Source: Flavobacteriaceae bacterium UBA6268 (GTDB lineage: Bacteria > Bacteroidota > Bacteroidia > Flavobacteriales > Flavobacteriaceae). From it: DNA of 64,000 nucleotides. This document shows, piece after piece, positions 1 to 9,394 of the stretch. The notes under the pieces were generated by a model. The model made no database searches. It was not told where the DNA came from and was given only the letters and a program-made list of their open reading frames with translations. The position numbers and the translations under genes are program-made. How positions within the stretch are numbered: the first letter of the stretch is position 1; every line of letters starts with the position of its first letter. Location of the stretch: assembly GCA_002440705.1 (NCBI GenBank), contig DJVA01000064.1, positions 71,483-135,482 of the forward strand, given 5' to 3'.

Positions 1-453
1 GTCGGCTTTGAAGGCGTGCTCCATGACATGCATCTTCCCATTGAATTCGCGCGATTCTTTTCCTTCCGCTACTTCCGTCCCGTACCCTGCTGGTGTATAA
101 AAGGCAGGGATTCCACTTTGTGCAGCTTGACAGCGTTGGGCCAAGGTCCCTTGCGGGATCAGTTCTACCTCCAATTCCCCGCTTAACATTTGACGTTCAA
201 ATTCTGCATTTTCACCCACATAGGATGAAACCATTTTTCTGATTTGCTTCTTTTGCAACAATAAGCCCAATCCAAAATCGTCTACCCCAGCGTTGTTAGA
301 GATGCAGGTTACGTCCTTGATATTCCTCCTCACCAATTCGGTAATGCAATTTTCGGGGATGCCGCAAAGACCAAAGCCCCCCAGCATCAACGTCATTCCA
401 TCCTGTATTCCATGGCAAGCTTCCTGTGCGTTCGAAACTGTTTTTGTTATCAT
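1..453 (-). CDS. scoA: Succinyl-CoA:3-ketoacid CoA-transferase subunit A (3' end outside window)
   Basis: This is the alpha subunit of a family I CoA-transferase. It moves CoA from succinyl-CoA to acetoacetate, in cytosolic ketone body or short-chain acid metabolism. About 151 codons are visible from ATG 451-453, and the C-terminal third lies beyond base 1. The family glycine-rich signature GGFGLCGIPENC is at residues 25-36, and the SYVGEN block typical of SCOT/AtoD alpha subunits is at 77-82. The beta subunit would be expected just off the left edge on the same strand. A TAATTTTG box (484-491, minus) lies upstream, after the pbp1A terminator, so the gene probably has its own promoter. The identification is firm, but the preferred acyl substrate cannot be read from sequence. 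Confidence 0.93.
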   Translation of the reverse strand, partial: MITKTVSNAQEACHGIQDGMTLMLGGFGLCGIPENCITELVRRNIKDVTCISNNAGVDDFGLGLLLQKKQIRKMVSSYVGENAEFERQMLSGELEVELIPQGTLAQRCQAAQSGIPAFYTPAGYGTEVAEGKESREFNGKMHVMEHAFKAD

Positions 454-499
454 TCAGTTCAATTTTAATTCCTCTCTAAGTTACAAAATTAGCCCTACA

Positions 500-524
500 A
501 AAAAACCCGAATGCTCGGGTTTTA
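500..524 (-). terminator. Intrinsic terminator of pbp1A
   Basis: A nine-base-pair stem (502-510 with 515-523) closes a 4-nt loop and is followed on the minus strand by a run of T. It lies 10 bases after the pbp1A stop codon, so it ends the ricT-gldH-pbp1A transcript before scoA. Confidence 0.85.
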
Positions 525-533
525 AGTCAGTAT

Positions 534-2849
534 TTAGGGATTGAGGTCAAATTCATCGTCGGGAATTTCCGGATCGCCTCCCTCTTCCCCATATTTTGAA
601 CAATCGGTTTCAATGGATAGTTTTTGGGGCTTGCTGAAATTGTTCTTCGAAATGTCCAAAGAAGAGTCTTCATAACATTTTCGCATATAGATAGCCCAAA
701 TAGGAAGTGCCATGGTAGCTCCTTGTCCATAGGCCGTGCGGGAAAAATGGGTAGAGCGGTCTTCTCCGCCAACCCAAACGCCTGTAGCCAAATTGGGAAC
801 CATGCCCATAAACCACCCATCGCTGTTATTTTGGGTCGTCCCTGTTTTTCCTGCAATAGGATTAGTAAACTCGTAGGGATACCCCGTAACGACACTTTTG
901 TACACTGCATTGGTGCTAGCCCAGGAATGGCGCAGCCGTTGTCCAGAACCCGATTCGGTGACCCCTTGCATCAAACTGATCGTGACATAAGCCGATTCTT
1001 TACTAATTACATCCCTGGTTTCGGGCACGTATTGATATAAAATAGTTCCATTCTTGTCTTCAATACGTTGTACCAAAACCGGTTTTACATAAACCCCTTC
1101 ATTGGCAAACGTACTGTAGGCTCCTACCATTTCGAACAAGCTCACATCGGCGGTTCCAAGTGCTATAGAAGGAGCCTCCGGAATATCACTGGCGTCTACC
1201 CCCATTTTTTCAACCAAATCAATTACGGGTCGGGGACCTACGCGATCAATCAGACGCGCCGTAATGGTATTGATGGAATTGGCCAGGGCATTCTTGAGGG
1301 TTTTCATCCCCCCATAACTTCCATCACTGTTCTTAGGGCACCATTCCTTAAGCAACCCGTACTTGCCTGCTGGAATACAAAATGGGGTATTGGGCAGGGT
1401 GTCGCAAGGCGACATGTGCATTTGATCGATGGCTGTGGCATAAACAAAGGGTTTGAAGGTAGAGCCTATTTGGCGCTCCCCCGTTTTTACCATGTCGTAC
1501 TTGAAGTGTTTGTAATCAATCCCCCCGACCCAAGCTTTAATCTCTCCAGTTTGTGGGGTCATGGACATCATCGAGGCCCTTAAAAACGATTTGTAATAAC
1601 GGATGGAATCCTTGGGTGTCATCAATGTATCAATACTGCCTCCCCATGAAAAAATGGTCATTTGGGTCTTTTTGTCAAAACTTTCAATGATTTCCTTTTC
1701 GGATTTCCCTTGTTTTTTCAATTCGCGCCAACGATCGCTCCTACGCATGGCTGCATTCATGATGTTGCGCTCTTCTTCTTCGGTAATGTCCCTGAATGGG
1801 GCCGTTTTGTTCTTTTCATTTTGAAGCGAAAACTCCTTTTGAAGATTGGCCATATGTGCATCAATCGCTTCTTCTGCAAATTTCTGCATCTTGGAATCCA
1901 GGGAGGTATAAATCTTTAGCCCGTCACTATTGATATCGTAAATACTGCCATCGGGCTTGGGGTTATCTTTAGCCCATTGTTTCATATACCCCCTAATGTA
2001 CTCCCGAACATAAGTACCAATACCCTCGTCATGATTTTGAGGCGTAAACTTAACCCCAAGTGGAAGTTGTTGAAGGGAATCCTGTTGCGCCGCTGAAATA
2101 AAACCATATTTTTCCATCTGGGAAAGTACCACATTGCGGCGGTTCATAACCCCCTCAGGGTTTCTTTTGGGGTTGTAGAGGGAAGAGTTTTTAAACATCC
2201 CAACCAACATGGCCGATTCCTCTATTTTGAGTTCTTGAGGGGGTTTGTCAAAGTAAATATTAGCAGCAGATTCGATGCCGATGGCTAAATTGAGGAAATC
2301 ATACACGTTAAAATACATGGTAATGATTTCTTCTTTGGTATAGCGTCGCTCCAAACGGGTGGCGATGATCATTTCTTTCACCTTCTGAAGAGCCCTTTCC
2401 AACTTGCTCTGTGCTACCTTCTCCGTAAAAAATTGTTTGGCCAACTGTTGGGAAATGGTACTGGCCCCACCGCGTGAACCTAAAAATACAAAGGCCCGTA
2501 AAGTCCCTTTTCCATCAATCCCAGAATGTTCCTTGAAACGAGCATCCTCCGTTGCGATGAGTGCATTGACCAAATGCTCGGGAAGGTCTTCGTATTGAAT
2601 TGGGGTTCGATTTTCTTTAAAAAACTTTCCGATTACTTGCCCATCTGAAGAAATGATCTGGGTAGCCAGGTCCTTTTCAGGATTTTCCAAACTGGTTTCG
2701 TCGGGAAGTTTTCCAAAAATGCCCCATGAAGCCAAAAGAAAAATTAGCAATACCAATAACACAAAACCAGCAAATAGCTTCCAAAACGTCTTGATATGCC
2801 GTTTTAAATCCGAGGTTTCCTGTTTTGTTTGTTTTGTTTTGTTTGCCAT
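534..2849 (-). CDS. mrcA: Penicillin-binding protein 1A, bifunctional transglycosylase/transpeptidase
   Basis: This class A PBP polymerises glycan strands and cross-links peptides in the periplasm. It is about 771 aa, with an N-terminal cytoplasmic tail, one membrane anchor near residues 26-42, then a GT51 domain and a transpeptidase domain. GT51 motifs are EDARFKEHSG (about 101-110, with catalytic Glu) and GGASTISQQLAKQFF (about 127-141). Transpeptidase motifs are STFK with nucleophile Ser (about 463-466), SIN (about 525-527) and KTGTT (from about 668). I chose ATG 2847-2849, one base after the gldH stop. A TTG seven codons earlier would lie inside gldH. The gene is co-transcribed with gldH and ricT, and a terminator follows at 500-524. 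Confidence 0.95.
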   Translation of the reverse strand: MANKTKQTKQETSDLKRHIKTFWKLFAGFVLLVLLIFLLASWGIFGKLPDETSLENPEKDLATQIISSDGQVIGKFFKENRTPIQYEDLPEHLVNALIATEDARFKEHSGIDGKGTLRAFVFLGSRGGASTISQQLAKQFFTEKVAQSKLERALQKVKEMIIATRLERRYTKEEIITMYFNVYDFLNLAIGIESAANIYFDKPPQELKIEESAMLVGMFKNSSLYNPKRNPEGVMNRRNVVLSQMEKYGFISAAQQDSLQQLPLGVKFTPQNHDEGIGTYVREYIRGYMKQWAKDNPKPDGSIYDINSDGLKIYTSLDSKMQKFAEEAIDAHMANLQKEFSLQNEKNKTAPFRDITEEEERNIMNAAMRRSDRWRELKKQGKSEKEIIESFDKKTQMTIFSWGGSIDTLMTPKDSIRYYKSFLRASMMSMTPQTGEIKAWVGGIDYKHFKYDMVKTGERQIGSTFKPFVYATAIDQMHMSPCDTLPNTPFCIPAGKYGLLKEWCPKNSDGSYGGMKTLKNALANSINTITARLIDRVGPRPVIDLVEKMGVDASDIPEAPSIALGTADVSLFEMVGAYSTFANEGVYVKPVLVQRIEDKNGTILYQYVPETRDVISKESAYVTISLMQGVTESGSGQRLRHSWASTNAVYKSVVTGYPYEFTNPIAGKTGTTQNNSDGWFMGMVPNLATGVWVGGEDRSTHFSRTAYGQGATMALPIWAIYMRKCYEDSSLDISKNNFSKPQKLSIETDCSKYGEEGGDPEIPDDEFDLNP

Positions 2850-2850
2850 A

Positions 2851-3333
2851 TCATTCAGGAACTTTTTCAATACTGTAGCCTACTTCGGTAATTCCCTTAA
2901 GTTGAGAAACGCCCCCGGCCTCTCCATTATTGCGTACTGCTTGTGAAACCTTCAAGGTGTAATTTCCATCTTCAAAAAAACGCACTCCTTCCTTGAACCA
3001 TAATTTACTTTCCTTAACAGGACCCAAACCTGTTCCCAACCAACTGCCATCGGGTGCTGCCATTCTATATTCCAGGGTATCCGTAATGGTCTTGCCATGC
3101 GGAAACTGCATGCTAGCGATAAGGAAAATGTTGTTGTAGGGATATTCATTCGTGTTCCTTAAATGTAAGAATACGTTATAAGTGGTAAGAGAATCCAACG
3201 GAGGAATTGTAAATACTATTTCTTCCTTTTGGTCCCAACCCCCGGTTAATGATTTCATTTCGCCCACAACCACATCGGCATTGCAGGAAACAAGTAGCAA
3301 CACCAAGAGTCCCCATACACTAATTTTTGGCAT
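2851..3333 (-). CDS. gldH: Gliding motility lipoprotein GldH
   Basis: GldH is one of the lipoproteins required for gliding and type IX secretion in Flavobacterium; its biochemical role is unknown. The 160-aa product starts with a short lipoprotein signal peptide ending LLVSC (Cys17), and the length matches the family. The start is ATG 3331-3333, which overlaps the last 14 bases of ricT; a longer frame runs back into ricT but places the signal peptide internally. A pbp1A gene follows after one base. The gene implies that the organism has the gliding and T9SS machinery, which agrees with the sorting-domain proteins at 33625-35301 and 50829-52436. Confidence 0.85.
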   Translation of the reverse strand: MPKISVWGLLVLLLVSCNADVVVGEMKSLTGGWDQKEEIVFTIPPLDSLTTYNVFLHLRNTNEYPYNNIFLIASMQFPHGKTITDTLEYRMAAPDGSWLGTGLGPVKESKLWFKEGVRFFEDGNYTLKVSQAVRNNGEAGGVSQLKGITEVGYSIEKVPE

Positions 3334-4486
3334 TTCGTTTTGGATTGTTCTTGCGGTTTCGATTACGGTTCTTGTGTTTTCTGTGTTTCTTGTTGGGGCG
3401 GTCAAAACGGGTAAGGCTGTCCTGCCCTACCACATTATTGAAAAGATTTTGCTCTTCAACGGGTTTCTCTTCCATAAACTCCTCTAATGCTGAAACTTTT
3501 TTTCCTTTTTTATTGATGGCAATAATTTCATTGACCTTGTCAACCGAAAGTTCGAGCCATGTCATCCCCTCGCTTTCATAGGAAAACCACATCAATCCCT
3601 TAAATATATCCACTTTTTGACAATGGGCCCTCCCTTTTTCGGTCAAGAGTTTAACATCCATCTTTGGAAAGCTTTCCAGTGCTTCCATGTAGGTATCCAA
3701 TTCGTAATTGAGGCAACACTTCAATTTACCGCATTGTCCCGCCAGTTTTTGTGGGTTTAACGAAAGTTGTTGGTACCTGGCAGCAGAAGTGTTGACCGAA
3801 CGGAAATCGGTTAGCCAGGTAGAACAGCACAATTCCCTTCCACAAGAACCTATCCCTCCCAGCCGAGCGGCTTCCTGTCGGAACCCAACTTGCTTCATTT
3901 CGATGCGGGTACTGAAAGCGCGCGCAAAATCCTTGATGAGTTGGCGAAAATCTACCCGATCCTCTGCGGTGTAGTAAAAAGTAACTTTAGAGCCATCTCC
4001 TTGATATTCCACGTCACTGATCTTCATTTTAAGGCCAAGTGCCATGGCAATCTCCCGGGATCTTTTTTGTACTTCCGGCTCTTTTTCACGCACTTTCTGC
4101 CAAATATCAATGTCCTTTTGATTGGCTTTGCGGTAAATTTTTGGAAGTTCTTCCAACTTCACAGAAACTTTTTTGCGTTTCATCTGCACTTTTACCAATT
4201 CCCCGGTCAGGGTCACAATCCCGACGTCATGACCCGGAGAAGTTTCCGTAGCCACAATATCGCCTATTGTAAGAGGCATATTTTCGGGATTTCTGAAGAA
4301 ATCCTTCCTTCCATTTTTAAACCGAACCTCTAAAGCATTGAAGGGCTCCATGTTCCCTGGCAAGGACATGTTCGAAAGCCAATCGAAAACGGTTAGTTTG
4401 TTGCAACCATCGGTACCACAGGTCCCATTGTTTTTACAACCCTTGGGAGTTCCGCTTGTGTTGGTTGCGCAGCTAGTGCAGCCCAT
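3320..4486 (-). CDS. ricT: PSP1-domain protein, RicT (YaaT) family
   Basis: The 388-aa protein belongs to the PSP1/RicT family. In Bacillus, RicT works with RicA and RicF in an Fe-S-containing complex that affects RNA maturation and development. Its role in Bacteroidota is not established. The family cysteine blocks are visible as GSCGRELCC (about 210-220) and GQCGKLKCC (about 250-260). There is an extra Cys-rich N-terminus (Cys 3, 6, 17, 23, 28) and a basic Lys/Arg/Asn-rich tail of about 25 residues. It is the first gene of the run leading to gldH and pbp1A, and its 3' end overlaps gldH. In other Bacteroidota the same neighbour of gldH is often seen. The gene is divergent from pbpC across about 200 bp. 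Confidence 0.85.
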   Translation of the reverse strand: MGCTSCATNTSGTPKGCKNNGTCGTDGCNKLTVFDWLSNMSLPGNMEPFNALEVRFKNGRKDFFRNPENMPLTIGDIVATETSPGHDVGIVTLTGELVKVQMKRKKVSVKLEELPKIYRKANQKDIDIWQKVREKEPEVQKRSREIAMALGLKMKISDVEYQGDGSKVTFYYTAEDRVDFRQLIKDFARAFSTRIEMKQVGFRQEAARLGGIGSCGRELCCSTWLTDFRSVNTSAARYQQLSLNPQKLAGQCGKLKCCLNYELDTYMEALESFPKMDVKLLTEKGRAHCQKVDIFKGLMWFSYESEGMTWLELSVDKVNEIIAINKKGKKVSALEEFMEEKPVEEQNLFNNVVGQDSLTRFDRPNKKHRKHKNRNRNRKNNPKRNAKN

Positions 4487-4686
4487 AATGTCTTTATATC
4501 AAGCTCTATTTCAATTGAAAAGAGACGAAGATGAAACTTTTTTTTAAAAAGTAAAGATACCTTATTTCTTACAAAACGCGGAATCTTATTTTGTTTAAAT
4601 TTAGATGCAACAACTTCCCGCCCATTCAACAATTTTTTTTGTGAAAATTTTATCAAAAAAAGAGGTTGGGAAAGCGTTAGCATACC

Positions 4687-7068
4687 GTGAGTCGATTCAA
4701 AACTTTATACAAATCCCCTTTAATCAAAAAGATTGGGAAGCGCCGCTGGAAGCTGCTATTGCTAATAGTGGTTTTTACAGCTTGGTGGTTTTGTTTGCCC
4801 AAGCCGTTATTCAATGATGCCCATTCCACCGTGGTTGAAAGCAAGGAAGGCTATTTGATGGGGGCTCGTATTGCAGACGATGGGCAATGGCGATTTCCAG
4901 AGATGGATTCGGTTCCAAGTCGTTTTGAAAAAGCCATTATTTACTTTGAGGACGAACATTTTTACAACCATCCTGGGTTCAATCCTGTTTCGATGTCCAA
5001 AGCCTTGTGGCAAAATTTGACGACCAAAAATCGTCGAGGCGGAAGTACCCTTACCCAACAAGTAATTCGTTTGTCTAGGAAAAATCGTAGCAGAAGCTAT
5101 TTCGAAAAAGGAATTGAACTTTTTATGGCCACCCGCCTAGAAGTACGTTACTCGAAAAAGGACATTTTAAGACTTTATGCTTCACATGCTCCATTTGGAG
5201 GTAATGTGGTAGGCCTTGAAACAGCATCTTGGCGTTATTTTGGAATCCCTTCTTATCGTTTAAGCTGGGGGCAAACTGCGGCCCTAGCCGTATTGCCCAA
5301 TGCCCCCTCCCTGATTTTTCCCGGGAAAAACGAGGTGATTTTCAAAAATAAAAGGGACCGCCTGTTAAAAAAACTTTTTGAAAACGAAGTCATCGACGAA
5401 ACCACTTACCAACTTGCCATCGAAGAGCCGCTTCCGGGCAAGCCAATGCCATTGCCTGATACTGCACCCCATCTCACGGAGAAAGTGCGCAGGGAATTTC
5501 CCGGTCAAAGATTGGTTTCTTCTCTGGAGTTTTCACTACAAAAACGGGTGAACCAAATTGTGAAAGAACACCACCACTTGCTCAGTCAAAATGAAATTAA
5601 TAATCTGGCCGTACTAGTCTTGGATGTGGACTCCCGTAAAGTGTTAGCTTATGTTGGTAATGCTCCCAGCGATGGAGAACACAACCCATTTGTAGACATT
5701 ATCGACAAATCCCGCAGTACCGGAAGCATCCTTAAGCCTTTTTTGTATGCCGCAGCGATGGACAGCGGGGAATTACTCCCCGAGATGCTTGTTGCGGACG
5801 TGCCAACTGTCATTAATGGATACAGTCCCGAGAATTTTGACAATCAATTTAACGGAGCCGTTCCGGCCAATGTTGCGCTTTCAAGATCACTTAATGTCCC
5901 AGCGGTTCGCTTATTGCGAAGTTATGGCTTGGATCGTTTTTACAACCGGCTCAAAGAATTGCATTTCACCACCATCAATCAACCCGCAAACCATTATGGA
6001 TTGAGTCTGATTCTTGGTGGAGCCGAAAGCTCGCTCTGGGAAATCACCAATACCTATGCTGGTTTGGCTGCTACCCTCAATTTTTTCAATAATTCTTCCA
6101 GTGAATACCCCTCCAATGCCTTTCGTAAGCCGTCCATCACCATTTCTTCAAAGGCTGATTTTATTGAAAAAACCTCAAATCCTCCAGTTTTTGATGCAGG
6201 TTCCATTTACAAAACTTTCGAAGCCCTGCGTGAAGTAAACCGGCCACAAGGTGAAGAAAATTGGGCCTTTTTCAGCAATTCCCAACCCATAGCCTGGAAA
6301 ACAGGTACCAGCTTTGGTTTTAAGGATGCTTGGGCGGTAGGCGTTACGCCAAAATATGCCATTGGGGTATGGGTTGGCAATGCCGATGGGGAGGGTCGCC
6401 CAGGACTTACAGGTGTGCAGGCCGCGGCTCCTGTACTTTTCGACGTACTTCGTGCGTTACCCTCCAGTGGATGGTTTGGCATTCCGTACGATGCCTTAGT
6501 AGAAGCCGATGTTTGTGTAAAGAGTGGTCATTTGGCTGGGCCTTATTGCGACCCCATTCGGAAGGAATGGATCCCAAAGGAGGGGTTAAAATCAACTACA
6601 TGCCCTTATCATCAAACTGTTTTCTTGAATACTGAGAGAACACTAAGAGTGAATAGTTCCTGTTATTCCCTATCTGAAATGAAACAGGAATCGTGGTTTT
6701 CCTTGCCTCCTGTCATGGAATACTATTACGGTCAAAAACATCCAGAATACCAAGCCCTGCCTCCATACCAATTGGATTGTTTGAAGGACAACGAACTGCC
6801 AATGGAGTTTATTTTTCCGAAAATGGGAGAGGCAATTGTGCTGCCTAGAAATTTGGACGAAACGCTAAACGAAGTGGTCTTTTCCTTAGCCCACCATCAT
6901 CCAGATAGCACCGTTTATTGGTATCTGGACGATCAGTTTATTGGGGCCACACACACTTTTCACGAATTGGGATATCAGCCCAAACCAGGTACCTACATGC
7001 TTATAGCTGTTGACAATCTTGGAAATGAAATCAAAGAATCCATCACCATTACCCTAGCTTCTCCTTAA
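4687..7068 (+). CDS. pbpC: Penicillin-binding protein 1C
   Basis: This 793-aa class A PBP has a basic N-terminus and a membrane anchor at about residues 22-40. The GT51 domain has catalytic Glu/Asp at 88-89 (FEDEHFYNHPG) and GGSTLTQQ at 118-125. The transpeptidase domain has SILK at 347-350, SLN at 401-403 and KTGT at 538-541. A C-terminal beta domain of the PBP1C type is at about 690-793. The start is GTG 4687; an in-frame stop lies just upstream (4678-4680), so no ATG start is available before the anchor. PBP1C is often paired with a large alpha-2-macroglobulin gene, but none is next to it here. The beta-hexosaminidase gene follows after 28 bases on the same strand. Confidence 0.93.
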   Translation: MSRFKTLYKSPLIKKIGKRRWKLLLLIVVFTAWWFCLPKPLFNDAHSTVVESKEGYLMGARIADDGQWRFPEMDSVPSRFEKAIIYFEDEHFYNHPGFNPVSMSKALWQNLTTKNRRGGSTLTQQVIRLSRKNRSRSYFEKGIELFMATRLEVRYSKKDILRLYASHAPFGGNVVGLETASWRYFGIPSYRLSWGQTAALAVLPNAPSLIFPGKNEVIFKNKRDRLLKKLFENEVIDETTYQLAIEEPLPGKPMPLPDTAPHLTEKVRREFPGQRLVSSLEFSLQKRVNQIVKEHHHLLSQNEINNLAVLVLDVDSRKVLAYVGNAPSDGEHNPFVDIIDKSRSTGSILKPFLYAAAMDSGELLPEMLVADVPTVINGYSPENFDNQFNGAVPANVALSRSLNVPAVRLLRSYGLDRFYNRLKELHFTTINQPANHYGLSLILGGAESSLWEITNTYAGLAATLNFFNNSSSEYPSNAFRKPSITISSKADFIEKTSNPPVFDAGSIYKTFEALREVNRPQGEENWAFFSNSQPIAWKTGTSFGFKDAWAVGVTPKYAIGVWVGNADGEGRPGLTGVQAAAPVLFDVLRALPSSGWFGIPYDALVEADVCVKSGHLAGPYCDPIRKEWIPKEGLKSTTCPYHQTVFLNTERTLRVNSSCYSLSEMKQESWFSLPPVMEYYYGQKHPEYQALPPYQLDCLKDNELPMEFIFPKMGEAIVLPRNLDETLNEVVFSLAHHHPDSTVYWYLDDQFIGATHTFHELGYQPKPGTYMLIAVDNLGNEIKESITITLASP

Positions 7069-7096
7069 TTGCGTATTTTAGATACAAATTTTAGGT

Positions 7097-9394
7097 ATGC
7101 GGTTAGTTCGCTTTTTGGTCTTTTTAGTGTTGCTTTCCTGTTCTGGCCCCAAGGAAAAAATCGCTTCCCAGTCGATGGCGTTGATTCCCAAACCACAGGA
7201 AATTACGGTTAGCGAAGGTGCTTTTAGTTGGAATGCCCAACTTTCCTTCCATTCGGACGAAACATTCGGGATTGCCAAAAATTTCATGGTTGATTACCTT
7301 TCGAAAAGTGGGTATTCGTTGGTCGATGCCTCTCTGGAAGGAGCCAAATTCAAAATAATCCGGGACTCGCTCATCCCTTCAGAGGGTTATTCGTTGTCTG
7401 TCACCAAAAAAAGCATTGTCCTAAAAGCTGCTGATGCTTCTGGAGCATTTTATGGCATCCAAACCTTACGGCAGCTAATGCCCACAGATTTGGAACACTC
7501 CAATTCGTTTCCAAACCCCGCTATGGAACTTCCATTGGTACAAATTTCGGATTATCCCAAATTTTCCTATCGGGGAATGCATTTGGACGTTGGTCGCCAT
7601 TTTTTTGATAAGGAATGCATCAAAAGGTACCTTTCCTATCTTGCACTGCTTAAGATGAATTATTTCCATTGGCACCTAACAGAAGATCAGGGTTGGCGCA
7701 TTGAAATCAAAAAATATCCAAAACTCATTGCTCACGCGGCTTACCGCGATGAAACCCTAGTGGGACATTACAACAACTCCCCGGCGCAATACGATGGACA
7801 GCGTTATGGCGGATTTTATACCCAAGAGGATATTAAGGAAATTGTTGAATATGCCCAAAAACTCAATATCACCATCATCCCAGAAATTGAAATGCCAGGG
7901 CATGCACAAGCGGCCATCAGTGCTTATCCCGAATTGGGTTGCACCGGGGACCTGGTTCCCGTAGCCAAAACTTGGGGGGTTTTTGAAGAAATTTATTGCC
8001 CTAAGGAAAGTACGTTTCAGTTTTTGGAAGATGTACTATCGGAAGTCATTGCCCTTTTCCCCGGGGAATACATCCACATTGGTGGTGATGAAGCCCCAAA
8101 AAATCATTGGAAAAATTGCTCCCATTGCCAAGATTTGATCAGAAATGAAGGGTTAAAAGACGAGCACGAACTGCAAAGCTATTTCATTAAGCGCATTGAA
8201 ACTTTCTTGAATAGTAAGGGGAAAAAAATCATTGGTTGGGATGAAATCCTTGAGGGCGGATTGGCTCCAAATGCAACAGTCATGTCCTGGCGTGGGGCCG
8301 AAGGAGGCATTGCAGCCGCAAAGCAGCAACATTCTGTAATTATGACGCCCACCTCTTATTGTTACTTTGATTATTACCAAAGTGAACGCCCCGAAGAGCC
8401 GCTCGCCATTGGCGGATTTTTACCTTTGGAAAAAGTATTTGACTTCAATCCAATTCCCGAGGAGCTTACTGCGTCAGAATCCAAATTTATTTTGGGTGCT
8501 CAAGGAAATCTGTGGACAGAGTATATCCCAAATGAAAAACAGCTTGAGTACATGGTTTTTCCACGGATACTGGCCATGAGCGAAGTGGTTTGGAGCGGTC
8601 CCACAGCCGATTTTCAGAACGACTATCCCCAATTTGCCAACCGTACCGAAAAATTTTTTAAACGACTGGATGCTTTAGGGGTAAACTATGCAAATCATTT
8701 GTATGAAATTCAAAGTACCATCCTCAAAGATCGAGGGAAGGTGTGGTACCAGCTCTCAACTATGACCGAAGGTAAGGAAATTCGGTACTCCCATAACAAC
8801 TCGGAATCACAAGTGTATACCTCCCCTATTCCCATTGGCGAAACGACTACAGTGGAATCCCAACTTTACCTCAATGACAAACCCATTGGATTTCCTTTGA
8901 AGGATTCCGTGGTGTTCCACAAAGCGGTCACAGGAAACATCTCTCTAAATATCCAACCCCATCCAAGCTATGGCTCAGGCGGCAAAGAAGCACTCATCAA
9001 TGGAAAATTAGGCAGTGAAAACCGATATGGCGATAGCGAATGGTTGGGATTTTGGGGCGAAGATCTTGAAATTGAATTAACCCTGGATGCCCCCACTGAA
9101 ATCCACGCAGTCAATCTTCGCTTTTTCCATGCCCCCGGACAGTGGATCCATGCCCCTCAGCATTTTGCCGTGCGGGTTTTCCTTGAAGATGGCAAAATTG
9201 TTACGAACAAATTTTTTTTGAAAGTTGATCCAGAAAACCCAATGGTTACTCTAAATGGAACCTTAGCTGCAAAAGAGCCCATCATCACAAAAAAAATAGT
9301 GCTGCTCATTCCTAATTATGGAACCATTCCTGAAGGGCAACAGGGAGCAGGCAACAAAGCATGGACATTTATTGACGAAATTGTTGTGGAATGA
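7097..9394 (+). CDS. Beta-N-acetylhexosaminidase, GH20 lipoprotein
   Basis: This exo-acting glycosidase removes terminal GlcNAc/GalNAc, probably from chitin oligomers or glycans at the cell surface or in the periplasm. The 765-aa precursor has a lipoprotein signal peptide with Cys15 (LLSC). A GH20b-type N-domain (about 30-150) precedes the catalytic barrel, which begins FSYRGMHLDVGRHFF (156-170). The catalytic Asp-Glu pair is D331-E332 in HIGGDEAPKNHW. The C-terminal region (about 620-765) has a chitobiase-like or F5/8-type beta fold with a GSGGKEALING segment. It overlaps cutC by 4 bases (ATGA), so the two are translated together. It may belong to the pbpC transcription unit. Confidence 0.93.
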   Translation: MRLVRFLVFLVLLSCSGPKEKIASQSMALIPKPQEITVSEGAFSWNAQLSFHSDETFGIAKNFMVDYLSKSGYSLVDASLEGAKFKIIRDSLIPSEGYSLSVTKKSIVLKAADASGAFYGIQTLRQLMPTDLEHSNSFPNPAMELPLVQISDYPKFSYRGMHLDVGRHFFDKECIKRYLSYLALLKMNYFHWHLTEDQGWRIEIKKYPKLIAHAAYRDETLVGHYNNSPAQYDGQRYGGFYTQEDIKEIVEYAQKLNITIIPEIEMPGHAQAAISAYPELGCTGDLVPVAKTWGVFEEIYCPKESTFQFLEDVLSEVIALFPGEYIHIGGDEAPKNHWKNCSHCQDLIRNEGLKDEHELQSYFIKRIETFLNSKGKKIIGWDEILEGGLAPNATVMSWRGAEGGIAAAKQQHSVIMTPTSYCYFDYYQSERPEEPLAIGGFLPLEKVFDFNPIPEELTASESKFILGAQGNLWTEYIPNEKQLEYMVFPRILAMSEVVWSGPTADFQNDYPQFANRTEKFFKRLDALGVNYANHLYEIQSTILKDRGKVWYQLSTMTEGKEIRYSHNNSESQVYTSPIPIGETTTVESQLYLNDKPIGFPLKDSVVFHKAVTGNISLNIQPHPSYGSGGKEALINGKLGSENRYGDSEWLGFWGEDLEIELTLDAPTEIHAVNLRFFHAPGQWIHAPQHFAVRVFLEDGKIVTNKFFLKVDPENPMVTLNGTLAAKEPIITKKIVLLIPNYGTIPEGQQGAGNKAWTFIDEIVVE

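Noticed and set aside
2850..2870. TTG start for pbp1A inside gldH
   Set aside because: ATG 2849, one base after the gldH stop, gives a normal basic N-terminus, and the extra seven residues come from gldH codons.
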